A stretch of 64,000 nucleotides of DNA from Streptomyces poonensis (GCF_014650915.1 NZ_BMVW01000003.1:471384-535383); one strand, 5' to 3'; numbered from the stretch's first letter, positions 1-8,549 are shown. Notes: generated by a model not told the origin, from the sequence alone. Made by a program: numbers and translations.

Positions 1-1081
1 GGACGCGCAGTGCCCCGAGATCGTCGCCGAACCGGTGGCCGCCGGGGGCGGGCATGTCGAGCCGGAAGGTGAGGAAGTCCTCCAGTTCCTGTGCGTCACC
101 GACGCCGTACGTGGCGAGCGCCGGGCGGAGCGGGCCGAGGTCCGCGTACACGTGCCGGCCGGCCCGTGGCGGCGGGGCGAGCGCTCCGGCGGCGACCACC
201 GCCCGGTGCAGGGCCGCGGCCAGGCGCGCGTGCAGCCGCACGGCGGCGGTCAGCCGGGCGGTCACCTCCGCGGGCTCCGCCAGCGCGTACCCGGCCGCCG
301 CGGCGACCGGGGTCGCGACCTGCGCGCCGAGCGCGGTGAGCACGTCGAGGACCCGGGAGCGCAGCGCGCCGCCCGTCTCGTTGTCCGGGAACCGGGCCAC
401 GGCGGCGGGCCAGCCGGGCGGCAGGAACGAGCCGGCCAGGTCGGTGACCACGGTGACGTGGTCGGGCAGCATCTCGGCCGGGCCGAGCAGCACGGTGTCA
501 CGCGGCTCGTGCACGGTGTCGCGCCAGGTCTCGTCACTGACCACGTGCAGTCCCTCGCCCACGGCGGCCTCGACCGCCTCGTGCACGAGTTCGGGCGGCG
601 CGACGGTGGCGGTGGGGTCGTCGGCGACGCAGAGCACGAGCAGCCGCGGATCACCGCCTTCGGCACGCACCCTGCGCACGGTCTCCAGCAGGGCGTACGG
701 GTCCGGTACGCCACCGCACTCGGCCGGCGTCGGCACGGGGAACGGCGACCTGCCCGACGCCCGGGTCCCCGGCGCCCACCAGGCGGCGCACGGCCGGGGG
801 ATCAGGACGTCCCCGCCGACCGCGGTGGTCAGCGCGAGGAGCAGCGCGGGGGCTCCGGGTGCGGCGGCCACCCGGCGGGCTTCGGTGGGCAGGCCGCGCC
901 GTTCCCAGTGACCGGCGGCCGCGTCGAGGAACGCGGGGCCCCCGCCGACGGGTTCGGCGTCGGGGCGGTCCGCGGCGGCACAGAGCCGGGCGGTGAGGCC
1001 CGGCAGTACGGGAAGGCCCTGGTCGGGGAGGGGCGGGCCGTAACGGACGGGACCGTGCCCTTCCGGATGCGTCCGCCCCAT
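1..1081 (-). CDS. Aminotransferase class I/II-fold protein without lysine (3' end off window)
   Basis: About 360 residues are visible; the C-terminus lies beyond the left edge. The fold is suggested by the motif VVSDETW (about residues 176-182), matching the xSDExY strand whose Asp holds the pyridine nitrogen in fold-type I PLP enzymes, and by TDLAGSFLPPGWP (about residues 210-222). In active enzymes this second segment reads SKxxxxxGWR. Here the PLP lysine position is Gly and the phosphate-binding Arg is Pro, and no lysine occurs anywhere in the visible protein. It is therefore probably a catalytically dead or repurposed aminotransferase relative. The start is the ATG at 1081, with GGAGG six bases upstream. 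Substrate and partner are unknown. Confidence 0.7.
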   Translation of the reverse strand, partial: MGRTHPEGHGPVRYGPPLPDQGLPVLPGLTARLCAAADRPDAEPVGGGPAFLDAAAGHWERRGLPTEARRVAAAPGAPALLLALTTAVGGDVLIPRPCAAWWAPGTRASGRSPFPVPTPAECGGVPDPYALLETVRRVRAEGGDPRLLVLCVADDPTATVAPPELVHEAVEAAVGEGLHVVSDETWRDTVHEPRDTVLLGPAEMLPDHVTVVTDLAGSFLPPGWPAAVARFPDNETGGALRSRVLDVLTALGAQVATPVAAAAGYALAEPAEVTARLTAAVRLHARLAAALHRAVVAAGALAPPPRAGRHVYADLGPLRPALATYGVGDAQELEDFLTFRLDMPAPGGHRFGDDLGALRV

Positions 1082-1225
1082 GTGCTGCCTCCGCGAGTCC
1101 CGGTGCGGGTGTCCCACCCGCAGGATGCCGGCCCGTCCCGTGCGTGCCGGTCGTTTCCTCGGCCACTGAGTACCCAGGGTCCCGTGTGGTCATGGGCGTC
1201 CGGCCGGGTTGCGTCGGTCACGGCG

Positions 1226-2263
1226 TCAGCGGTGCGTGGAGGCCCCCTTGCGGCGCGGACGCAGACGCTGTACGGCGGCGCCGAGGGCGCCCGCGACGAG
1301 GAGGCCGCCGGCCACGAGGGCCGGGACGGAGTCGGTGAAGGCGCCGCCTTCACCGGCGTGGACTCCGTGGGGCTGGGGCGTCGCCGGTGCGTGGGTCGTC
1401 CGCGGACGGGGCGCGGGCGGGTGGGAGGCGCCGTCGTGCGGGTCCTTGCCGTGTTCGCGTTCGTGTTCGCGTTCGTGTCCGCCTTCGCGACCGTGTCCGG
1501 GGTCGCGGCCGGGATCGCGTTCGCCGTCCCGTTCGTATCCGTGTTCGCGTCCGTGTTCCTCGGGATCACCGCCCTGCGGGTCCCCCGCGTGCGGATCTTC
1601 GCCGGGCACCTCCTCGCTCCCGAAGTCCTGGCCGTGAGGGTCCTCGTCCACGAGATCCTCTTCCTCGCCGTGAGGGTCCTCGTCCACGAGGTCCTCTTCC
1701 TCGCCGTGCGGATCCCCGTACGGATCGTCCCCGTAGGGGCCACCGCGGTCACTGCCGTGGGCGTTCCCTCCGTGCCGGTCGCTGTCGCCGGAGACGGTGA
1801 GAACGGCACTCCACTGATCGCCCCGGCCGCCGGATCCCGCCGGCGTCGACGCCGACGCCGGGCAGACCCCCTCGACGGACCACTGGGAGGTCCCAGCCGC
1901 GGCGCCGGGCCCGGTCACGAAGTGCTCGGCGGGCGCGATGCGGGCGGTACCCCGGTAGGCGGGGCCGGCGGCGGGGTCGGTCCCGGGGACCGCGCGCAGC
2001 CGGGCCACGCCCCCCTCGAAGGCCTCGGAGCTCGCCTCGACGGCCTCGGGAGGGGCGCCTCCGGTGGGCGCGCACGACACGGAGACGGTGGCCGAGCCGC
2101 CCGGGGCGACGGTGTGCGGGCTGACCTCGGCGGCCGCTGCTTCCCCGGCCGCGGCCGGTGCGGCGCCGGCCAGGGCGGCGGCGCACAGGCCGGCGGTGAC
2201 GGGCAGGGCGGCGGTGACGGACAGGGCGGCGGTGACGGACACGGCTCCGGCGCTGCGGCGCAT
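1226..2263 (-). CDS. Secreted, membrane-anchored acidic/His-rich repeat protein
   Basis: This 345-residue protein starts at the ATG with GAAGGAG upstream; a longer upstream reading lacks a ribosome site. It has an N-terminal signal peptide (about residues 1-40, Ala/Val-rich, AAAG cleavage region). A small beta-type extracellular domain with two cysteines follows (about 40-165). Next is a long hydrophilic stretch rich in Asp, Glu, His and Gly, including two copies of DPHGEEEDLVDE. A C-terminal membrane helix (about 310-330) ends in an Arg/Lys tail. There is no LPxTG-type sortase motif, so it is probably held by the helix. The acid/His composition could bind divalent metal, which is inference. 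I do not recognise a named family. Confidence 0.75.
   Translation of the reverse strand: MRRSAGAVSVTAALSVTAALPVTAGLCAAALAGAAPAAAGEAAAAEVSPHTVAPGGSATVSVSCAPTGGAPPEAVEASSEAFEGGVARLRAVPGTDPAAGPAYRGTARIAPAEHFVTGPGAAAGTSQWSVEGVCPASASTPAGSGGRGDQWSAVLTVSGDSDRHGGNAHGSDRGGPYGDDPYGDPHGEEEDLVDEDPHGEEEDLVDEDPHGQDFGSEEVPGEDPHAGDPQGGDPEEHGREHGYERDGERDPGRDPGHGREGGHEREHEREHGKDPHDGASHPPAPRPRTTHAPATPQPHGVHAGEGGAFTDSVPALVAGGLLVAGALGAAVQRLRPRRKGASTHR
1631..1702. repeat. Two 36-bp direct repeats inside the acidic surface protein
   Basis: Units at 1631-1666 and 1667-1702 differ at one base. They encode two copies of the 12-residue acidic motif DPHGEEEDLVDE on the minus strand, and a third partial copy (DPHG) follows. 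The length is in frame, so slippage would change only the repeat number. Confidence 0.9.
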
Positions 2264-2483
2264 GGGCGGGGCTCCTTCGGCAGGCTCCGGCGGACTGGGC
2301 CCGGGGTACGACGACCGCCGTGCCCCACGCACGCTCCATCAGAGCCCGCCCGCCACCGCGCCGCGCGCGGCCGGACACCATTCGCGGGACCCCCGCCCGC
2401 CGAGCGAGTGACCAGCCCCCGGGCGGATGACCAGCCACCGGGCAAGTGACCACCGTCCGGGACGCCCGCCCCCGGGCCCGGCC

Positions 2484-3203
2484 TCACCCGGACAGCGACA
2501 CCAGTTCCTCCTCCATGCCTCTCCCCCGCCTGTCCACGACGGCCGAGGCCACGTCCATCAGCTTGCGCTGGGTGCCCTGGGAGACCCGGCGCAGTACCTC
2601 GAAGGCGGCCGCCGCGTCGCAGCCCAGCACATGCATGAGGATGCCGCAGGCCTGGTCGACGACCGGCCGGGAGCGCAGCGCGGCACCCAGCTGGTCGAGT
2701 TCGACGAGCGCCGCCCGGTAGGAGCGGTCGCGCACCAGACAGGCCACGGCGAGGTGGCCCAGCGTGCAGGCGGGCCCGTGCGGGGCGTCCCGCAGGCTGC
2801 CGGGCCGGAAGCTGTACAGGCTGAGCATGACCGTCAGGCCGGAGCGCCGGAACGGGATGCTGACGCTGGAGCGCACCCCCGCGTCGAGGGCGACCGCGCG
2901 GTAGTCCGGCCAGCGGTCCTCCCGCAGCAGGTCCGCCGAGTCCACCGGCTCGCCGCGTTCGAGTGCGGCCGGTATGGGCCCGTCGCCGGAGCGGAGCTGG
3001 ACGGAGACCAGTGCGGCCAGATCCGGGTGGGTCACCGCCGCGGGCCGTACCGCACCGTCCCAGCTCACCATGCTGCTGCTGGCCCCGCAGCAGGCGTTGG
3101 TGCAGCGGGCGGCCTGTTCGGCGAGTTCGGAGAGTCTCCGGCCCGGAAGAGAGGTCTCCGGGGACTCCGGGACCAGGCGGCCGAAGCTTGGGGTTTCCGG
3201 CAT
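2484..3203 (-). CDS. GAF-ANTAR domain regulator
   Basis: This 239-residue cytoplasmic protein has a GAF-like sensor domain (about 25-160) followed by a C-terminal ANTAR RNA-binding domain (about 165-230). The ANTAR signature is visible in LDQLGAALRSRPVVDQACGI and the helix with FEVLRRVS. ANTAR proteins bind paired hexaloop hairpins in nascent mRNA to prevent termination. The start is set at MPETPS because GGGAGG lies seven bases upstream of that ATG, while the ATG five codons earlier contains this Shine-Dalgarno. It is divergent from the PAS-GAF gene across about 110 bp, which suggests shared control. The target RNAs are not visible here. Confidence 0.85.
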   Translation of the reverse strand: MPETPSFGRLVPESPETSLPGRRLSELAEQAARCTNACCGASSSMVSWDGAVRPAAVTHPDLAALVSVQLRSGDGPIPAALERGEPVDSADLLREDRWPDYRAVALDAGVRSSVSIPFRRSGLTVMLSLYSFRPGSLRDAPHGPACTLGHLAVACLVRDRSYRAALVELDQLGAALRSRPVVDQACGILMHVLGCDAAAAFEVLRRVSQGTQRKLMDVASAVVDRRGRGMEEELVSLSG

Positions 3204-3313
3204 GCGTACGCCTCCCATGGCAGCGCGTTTTCCCGCTCACCGGCCGGGAAAACGGCAGGGACGGACTCTGCCGGGCGGTCCCGGGCGCGGACGGTCCGCG
3301 TTACGTTCGTGGC

Positions 3314-4462
3314 ATGGGGCAGACGGACGAGTTCGGCGAGGAACTCGCGGATTTCGTACGCCGCGTGGCGGAGCTCAAGGCCGCCCGGTCGGTCCCGAGC
3401 GGAGATCTGCCGACGGTGCTGGACGCGGCGATCTTCGAGCTCGATCACGTGGCCGACCGGCTGTGGCCCGGGTACGAGCGGCTCCTCGCGTCCGGCGCCT
3501 CCGGCGGGACCTCCGGGGGCCGCCAGGAACTCCAGCTGCTGAAGGGTGTGTTCCAGCGGCTGCCGCTGCCCGTCGCGCTGGTGGACCGCGAGACGGTGGT
3601 GCGCCGGATGAACTTCGCGGCCGCCTCCTTCACCGAGGTCCGGGCGGGCTACGCCACGGGCCGGCCGCTGACCGGGTTCCTCGCGCACGCCGACCGGGTG
3701 GCGTTCCGCACCCAGGCGGCGGCGGTGGCCCGCGGGGAGGGCGACCGCAGTCTCACCGTCCATCTCCAGCAGCGGCCCTCGGCGCCGGTACGGGCGACCC
3801 TGACCGCGCTGCGGCCGGGCAACGAGCCGCGCACGGCCGTCCTCGTGGTGCTGCAGCCCGCGGCGGCCAGGATCCCGGCCGGCGTGGAGCGGCCCGTACA
3901 CCGGCCGCCCGACCTCGCCGAGACGACGTGCCACGCGGCGCTGATGGACCTGGTGGACGCGGTGACGACGGCGCTGCTCGACGGGGATGCGGACGGCGCA
4001 CTGGAGCGGGCCGCGCGCGTGCTGCACGGCCGGTTCGCGGACTGGGTGGTGGCCGACGCGGCGGACGGCCCGGTGACCGGGGGCGGTGGTCTCTCCCGTA
4101 CGGTCACGCTGGGGCCGTCCGAGGAGGAGGCGACGGTCGTCGCCGTCCAGGATCCCGCCGGCTGTCCCTACGTCGTCGAGGCGGCGCGCGGCGGCTCCCC
4201 CGTCCTCCGGGTACGGCCGGCGGATCCGGACGCCTTCGGCCGTGACGCCTCGGGCGCGCCGGTCCTGGTCCGGGCCGACGTCACCTCGCTGATGTGCGTG
4301 CCGCTGGCCGCCGCGGACGGCCCGGTGCGGGGCGTGCTCACCCTGTTCCGGTCGGGCGCCCGGCCCGCGTTCTCCCTGGCCGAGGCCCAGGCCGTGGACA
4401 TGCTGTCGCGCCATGTCGCCCTGGCCATGGCCTGCGCCCGGCACGGGAACGCGAGCCCCTGA
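3314..4462 (+). CDS. PAS-GAF sensor protein
   Basis: This 382-residue protein starts with a helical segment (about 1-65). A PAS domain follows (about 70-190; LPLPVALVDRETVVRRMN is a typical PAS entry), then a GAF domain (about 210-378, ending in LSRHVALAMA). No kinase, phosphatase, GGDEF or HTH output domain follows, so it probably acts through a partner. There is no Shine-Dalgarno before the ATG. Instead TACGTT sits exactly at -12 to -7 from the A of the start codon, so a leaderless transcript is likely. It is convergent with the sigma-factor gene and divergent from the GAF-ANTAR gene. The sensed ligand is unknown. Confidence 0.75.
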   Translation: MGQTDEFGEELADFVRRVAELKAARSVPSGDLPTVLDAAIFELDHVADRLWPGYERLLASGASGGTSGGRQELQLLKGVFQRLPLPVALVDRETVVRRMNFAAASFTEVRAGYATGRPLTGFLAHADRVAFRTQAAAVARGEGDRSLTVHLQQRPSAPVRATLTALRPGNEPRTAVLVVLQPAAARIPAGVERPVHRPPDLAETTCHAALMDLVDAVTTALLDGDADGALERAARVLHGRFADWVVADAADGPVTGGGGLSRTVTLGPSEEEATVVAVQDPAGCPYVVEAARGGSPVLRVRPADPDAFGRDASGAPVLVRADVTSLMCVPLAAADGPVRGVLTLFRSGARPAFSLAEAQAVDMLSRHVALAMACARHGNASP

Positions 4463-4471
4463 CACCGCTAC

Positions 4472-4489
4472 GCGTGCACGTCTGCACGT
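4472..4489. terminator. Small hairpin between convergent genes
   Basis: A six-base stem CGTGCA/TGCACG (4473-4478 and 4483-4488) with a four-base loop lies between the PAS-GAF stop and the sigma-factor stop. It is short and lacks a T-run, so it is a weak candidate for a bidirectional terminator. Confidence 0.3.
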
Positions 4490-4523
4490 ACCTGTCTACG
4501 CGTGAATGTCCACGGGTGCGCGG

Positions 4524-5318
4524 CTACGCCGCGTCCCTCAGCACCTGCTCCCGCAGCCGGCTGCAGCAGCGGGTGATCAGCCGGGAGACGTGCATCTGGG
4601 AGATGCCCAGCTGCTCGGCGATCCGGCTCTGGGTCATGTCGTTGAAGAAACGCATGTAGAGGATGGCGCGCTCGCGCTCCGGCAGGGCCGCGAGGCGGGG
4701 CTTGACGGCCTCGCGGTCGACGACGGTGTCGAGCGCCGGGTCGGGGGAGCCGAGGGCGTCGCCGAGCGAGTAGCCGTCCTCGCTGCCGGGCAGCTCCGCG
4801 TCGAGGGAGAGCGCGGTGAAACTCTCCAGGGCCTCCAGGCCGGCCTGGACGTCCTCCTCGCTCATGCCCGCGTGTGCGGCGATCTCGGCGACCGTGGGCC
4901 GCCGTCCGGGGACGGTCTGGGACAGGTCCTGGCAGGCGAACCGCACCCGGTTGCGCAGGTCCTGGACGCGCCGCGGCACGTGCAGGGTCCACATGTGGTC
5001 GCGGAAGTGGCGCTTGATCTCGCCGGTGACGGTGGGGACGGCGTAGCTCTCGAAGGCGTTGCCGCGGTCGGGGTCGTACCGGTCGACGGCCTTCACCAGG
5101 CCGAGGGCCGCCACCTGGCGCAAGTCCTCGTAGCTCTCGCCGCGGCTGCGGAACCGTCCCGCGAGCCGTTCGGCCATGGGCAGCCACGCCTCCACGATGC
5201 GCTCGCGGAGTTCGTCGTGCTCCCGGCCCGGCGGGAGTGCGGCGAGCCGGCGGAACGCCTCCGCGGTGTCGGGGGCGTCGTCGTGCGGGTGGTGCTTCGC
5301 GCTTGCCTGAGTACGCAT
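4524..5318 (-). CDS. SigB/SigF/SigG-type alternative sigma factor
   Basis: This 264-residue sigma factor of the stress/sporulation class has the usual regions. Region 2 includes SYAVPTVTGEIKRHFRD (about 90-110), region 3 includes RPTVAEIAAHAGMSEEDVQ, and region 4 includes LPERERAILYMRFF with the helix-turn-helix SQMHVSRLI near the C-terminus. Such factors direct RNA polymerase to GNNT-N14-16-GGGTAY promoters, several of which occur downstream in this window; the link is inference. An ATG is preferred, preceded by AAGGGAG at a longish 12-base spacing; a TTG four codons earlier touches the Shine-Dalgarno. No anti-sigma gene adjoins it, so its switch partner must be elsewhere. Confidence 0.9.
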   Translation of the reverse strand: MRTQASAKHHPHDDAPDTAEAFRRLAALPPGREHDELRERIVEAWLPMAERLAGRFRSRGESYEDLRQVAALGLVKAVDRYDPDRGNAFESYAVPTVTGEIKRHFRDHMWTLHVPRRVQDLRNRVRFACQDLSQTVPGRRPTVAEIAAHAGMSEEDVQAGLEALESFTALSLDAELPGSEDGYSLGDALGSPDPALDTVVDREAVKPRLAALPERERAILYMRFFNDMTQSRIAEQLGISQMHVSRLITRCCSRLREQVLRDAA

Positions 5319-5578
5319 GGTGCGTCGCAACTCCCTTGAGGGGTGCTCTGGGATGGACGGTCACCGTGGAAGCGCGCCCGTGTCCGGCGGGGCACACCCG
5401 TGGCGAGTGTTCACCGCTCCCACGGACGTGCCTCCTGTCCGAAGCACTGGTGTGCGCCTGCCCCGAGGTGTGGCCCGCAAACAACCCCCTCAGGTTTTCC
5501 GGGCCGCTCCCTGGTGACCCGTCAGCTGCCGTGCGTGCGCTCCCGCGGCACGCCGTCTCCCGCCTCGGAGGTTCAGTC

Positions 5579-7384
5579 ATGAGCACCAAGGTCGCCGACC
5601 ACGTCCTGCAGCGGCTGCGCGCGTGGGGTGTGGAACACGTCTTCGGCTATCCGGGCGACGGCATCAACGGTCTCCTCGCCGCCTGGGGCCGGGCCGAGGA
5701 CCAGCCGCGGTTCGTCCAGTCGCGGCACGAGGAGATGTCCGCGTTCCAGGCGGTCGGATACGCCAAGTTCGGCGGCCGCCTCGGGGTGTGCACGGCCACG
5801 TCCGGACCGGGCGCCGTCCACCTCCTCAACGGCCTGTACGACGCGAAGCTGGACCACGTCCCGGTGCTGGCGCTCGTGGGCCAGACGCACCGTACGGCGA
5901 TGGGCGGCTCGTACCAGCAGGAGATCGACCTGCACACCCTGTACAAGGACGTCGCCTCGGAGTTCGTGGAGACGGTGACGGTTCCCGAGCAGTTGCCGAA
6001 CGTCCTGGACCGGGCGATCCGCACCGCGTACGCGCGCCGCGCCCCCACCGCGGTGATCATCCCCGGCGACGTGCAGGACCTGGACTACTCGCCGCCCACG
6101 CACGAGTTCAAGATGGTGCCCTCCAGCCTGGACCGCAGCAGCTGGACCGCGCTGCCCTCGAAGGGCGCCCTGGAGCGGGCGGCCGACGTCCTCAACTCCG
6201 GGGACAAGGTGGCGATCCTGGTCGGACAGGGCGCGGCCGGGGCGCGGGCCGAGGTGCGGCGGATCGCCGAGCTGCTGGGCGCGGGCGTCGCCAAGGCGCT
6301 GCTGGGCAAGGACGCGCTCAGCGACGAACTGCCGTACGTGACCGGGGCGATCGGCCTGCTGGGCACCCGCCCGTCGTACGAGCTGATGCGGGACTGCGAC
6401 ACGCTGCTGACCATCGGCTCGTCGTTCCCGTACTCGCAGTTCCTGCCGGAGTACGGGAAGGCGCGGGCGGTGCAGATCGACATCGACCCGCACATGGTCG
6501 GCATGCGCTACCCGTACGAGGTGAATCTGATCGGTGACGCACGGGCGACGCTCCAGCGGCTGATCCCGATGCTGGACGGGGACCGGGGCCACGAGTGGTT
6601 CGACACGGTGTGCGCGAACGTCGCCCGCTGGCGCGAGGTGATGGCACGGCGGGCCCGGCTGTCGGCCGACCCGATCCACCCCGAGTACGTCGCCCACGCG
6701 CTGGACCCGCTGCTGCCCCCGAACGCGATCGTGACCGCGGACTCCGGTTCGGCGGCGAACTGGTACGCGCGCCACATCACCCTGCGGGACCGGATGCGGG
6801 GGTCCCTGTCGGGCACGCTGGCGTCGATGGGCTGCGGGGTGCCGTACGCGATCGGGGCGAAGTTCGCGCATCCGGACCGGCCGGTGGTGGCGCTGGTCGG
6901 GGACGGGGCGATGCAGATGAACGGGCTGGCGGAGATGATCACGGCGGCCAAGTACCGGAACCAGTGGGACGATCCGCGGCTGGTCGTGGGCGTGTGGAAC
7001 AACCGTGACCTGAACCAGGTGACGTGGGAGATGCGGTCGATGGAGGGCGCGCCGTCCTTCCGCCCCTCCCAGGAACTGCCGGACGTGCGGTACGCCGACT
7101 TCGCCCGCTCCCTGGGCCTGACCGGTGTCCGGGTGGAGAAGCCGGGGGACGTCGAGGCGGCCTGGCGCGCGGGCCTGGCGGCGGACGGCCCGGCGGTGAT
7201 CGAGTTCCTCACCGACCCGGCCGTCCCGCCGGTCCCGCCGCACGTCACCTGGGAGCAGGCGGAGGCCACCGCCGCGGCCGTCCTCAAGGGCGACCCGCAG
7301 CGCGGTCCGATGGCGAAGCAGGGCATCAGGGCGAAGGTGCAGGAGTTCCTGCCGGGGCGGGACAGGGACCGGAAGGACAGGTGA
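5579..7384 (+). CDS. Thiamine diphosphate-dependent enzyme, pyruvate oxidase/dehydrogenase-like
   Basis: This 601-residue member of the TPP superfamily has the acetolactate synthase/POX domain order. The N-terminal Pyr domain carries the cofactor-activating Glu (RHEEMSAF, E51). The central domain follows (about 190-330). The C-terminal PP domain has the GDG...NN metal/TPP motif (GDGAMQMNG to WNN, about 440-470). It most resembles PoxB-like pyruvate:quinone oxidoreductases, which decarboxylate pyruvate to acetate and CO2, but substrate and membrane contact cannot be read from sequence. The ATG has GGAGG at seven bases. The 260-bp upstream gap separates it from the divergent sigma factor; I saw no clear -35/-10 there. 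Confidence 0.85.
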   Translation: MSTKVADHVLQRLRAWGVEHVFGYPGDGINGLLAAWGRAEDQPRFVQSRHEEMSAFQAVGYAKFGGRLGVCTATSGPGAVHLLNGLYDAKLDHVPVLALVGQTHRTAMGGSYQQEIDLHTLYKDVASEFVETVTVPEQLPNVLDRAIRTAYARRAPTAVIIPGDVQDLDYSPPTHEFKMVPSSLDRSSWTALPSKGALERAADVLNSGDKVAILVGQGAAGARAEVRRIAELLGAGVAKALLGKDALSDELPYVTGAIGLLGTRPSYELMRDCDTLLTIGSSFPYSQFLPEYGKARAVQIDIDPHMVGMRYPYEVNLIGDARATLQRLIPMLDGDRGHEWFDTVCANVARWREVMARRARLSADPIHPEYVAHALDPLLPPNAIVTADSGSAANWYARHITLRDRMRGSLSGTLASMGCGVPYAIGAKFAHPDRPVVALVGDGAMQMNGLAEMITAAKYRNQWDDPRLVVGVWNNRDLNQVTWEMRSMEGAPSFRPSQELPDVRYADFARSLGLTGVRVEKPGDVEAAWRAGLAADGPAVIEFLTDPAVPPVPPHVTWEQAEATAAAVLKGDPQRGPMAKQGIRAKVQEFLPGRDRDRKDR

Positions 7385-7404
7385 GGGCCGTTCCGGCGGA
7401 ATCC

Positions 7405-7429
7405 GTGTCGACGTCCACCGGACGGGTAC
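7405..7429 (+). promoter_or_regulatory. Sigma-B-type promoter of the DUF2795 gene
   Basis: GTGT at 7405-7408, a 15-base spacer and GGGTAC at 7424-7429 match the Streptomyces sigma-B consensus GNNT-N14-16-GGGTAC/T. It lies about 35 bases upstream of the start codon. Confidence 0.6.
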
Positions 7430-7462
7430 GCGGTGGCCACCTGAGAAGATCTGGAGCGAGAG

Positions 7463-7858
7463 ATGCAGCGAGGCAGCGACCGGCTGAACGTCCACCGCGA
7501 CGACGAGATGAAGCACGAACTGCAGGGCCTGCTCCGGTCCGGCCATCCCACGCGCACGGAGGAGTGGCACGACCCGGAGCCGACCGCCGAGGACGACCCC
7601 GAGGTGTGGCAGAACCCGGGCTCCCCGGGCCGCACCCCCGTCGCCCGGCTGGAGTCGGTGCGCCTGGAACTGGCTCGCGTCCTGGGGCGCACCTCGTTCC
7701 CCGCGGGTCCCCGCCGGCTGGCCGACGGCCTGCGAGACCGGCACGCCCCGGACGGACTCGTCGAGGCCGTGGAGCGGCTGCCGGAGAGCGAGCGGTACGC
7801 CACCGTGCACGAACTCGCGGAGGCGGTCGTGGGAGCCACGGAGGGCGCCGGGTCCTGA
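7463..7858 (+). CDS. DUF2795 family protein
   Basis: This is a 131-residue soluble, charged protein. The C-terminal part (about 65-125) resembles DUF2795: a helical unit with SFPAGPRRLADGLRD, then a stretch ending LPESERYATVHELAEAV. The N-terminal half is acidic and probably disordered. GGAGCGAG lies just before the ATG. A sigma-B-type promoter immediately upstream suggests a general-stress protein. The biochemical function of the family is not known to me. Confidence 0.75.
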   Translation: MQRGSDRLNVHRDDEMKHELQGLLRSGHPTRTEEWHDPEPTAEDDPEVWQNPGSPGRTPVARLESVRLELARVLGRTSFPAGPRRLADGLRDRHAPDGLVEAVERLPESERYATVHELAEAVVGATEGAGS

Positions 7859-7887
7859 GGCGGGCGGCGAAGCATGCGGGCGGCGAA

Positions 7888-7912
7888 GCATGAGCGCCGC
7901 ACTCCGGGGTAC
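7888..7912 (+). promoter_or_regulatory. Sigma-B-type promoter of the CBS-domain gene
   Basis: GCAT at 7888-7891, a 15-base spacer and GGGTAC at 7907-7912 fit GNNT-N14-16-GGGTAC/T. A start site near 7919 would give a leader of about 75 bases before the CBS gene. Confidence 0.55.
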
Positions 7913-7993
7913 TGCGGCGACATCGTGTTCGATCGAGCATCCGTCCTATTTCAGCCACTCCAGCGCGGAAACGCGGGGAAGGGGGCCACAGCC

Positions 7994-8434
7994 ATGGCTG
8001 TTCTCGTCAGGGAGGTCATGACGCCAGGGGTCGTCACGGTGCGTCCGGACGCCTCGCTCGTCGAAGCGGCGCAGCTGATGCGGGCGCAGGACATCGGCGA
8101 CGTCCTCGTCACGACCGATCACCGGGTCGTCGGGGTGCTGACCGACCGCGACATCACCCTGCGCGCGGTCGCCGACGGCGCGGATCCGCTGACGGTGAGC
8201 GCGCAGGCCGTGTGCACCCCGAACCCGGTGGTCGTGGGGCCGGACGACGCGGTGTCCGCCGCGGTGGAGCTGATGCGCGGCCACGCCGTACGGCGGCTGC
8301 CGGTCGTCGACAACGGCCGTCCCGTCGGCATGGTGAGCCTCGGCGACGTGGCCCTGGCACAGGACGCGGACTCGGCACTCGCCGACATCAGCCGGGCCGA
8401 GCCGGACAGCTGGCCGGGCGGGCGCCCCGCGTGA
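7994..8434 (+). CDS. Tandem CBS-domain protein
   Basis: This 146-residue protein consists almost wholly of two CBS motifs forming one Bateman module. CBS1 is about residues 5-60 (VREVMTPGVVTVRPDASLVEA, then VVGVLTDRDI). CBS2 is about 72-125 (NPVVVGPDDAVSAAVELM, then PVGMVSLGDVA). Such modules bind adenine nucleotides and act as energy sensors. No enzymatic domain is attached, so it probably signals by binding a partner. AAGGGGG precedes the ATG. A sigma-B-type promoter upstream places it with the stress genes around it. Confidence 0.85.
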   Translation: MAVLVREVMTPGVVTVRPDASLVEAAQLMRAQDIGDVLVTTDHRVVGVLTDRDITLRAVADGADPLTVSAQAVCTPNPVVVGPDDAVSAAVELMRGHAVRRLPVVDNGRPVGMVSLGDVALAQDADSALADISRAEPDSWPGGRPA

Positions 8435-8481
8435 CCGCGGGACATCCACAGGACATCGCTGAGCGCGAGGAACAGGAAAAA

Positions 8482-8528
8482 GCACGCCGGGGGACCGGGA
8501 GCCGCGGCGCGGCGGCCCGCCGGCGTGC
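8482..8528. terminator. Inverted repeat between CBS and PfpI genes
   Basis: Nine-base arms GCACGCCGG (8482-8490) and CCGGCGTGC (8520-8528) enclose a GC-rich 29-base loop that can fold further. It may end the CBS transcript or lie in the leader of the next gene. No T-run follows. Confidence 0.35.
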
Positions 8529-8549
8529 GGGGAAAGGAGAGTGAGAAGG

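Noticed and set aside
35..2449. An 804-codon open frame on the plus strand
   Set aside because: It lies antisense to an aminotransferase-fold gene and a secreted-protein gene, both with ribosome sites; the frame stays open because of high-GC third-base bias, and its translation is low-complexity Arg/Gly/Ala with no motif.
5573..7891. A 772-codon open frame on the minus strand
   Set aside because: It is the mirror of the TPP enzyme and DUF2795 genes; Arg/His/Val-rich without domains.
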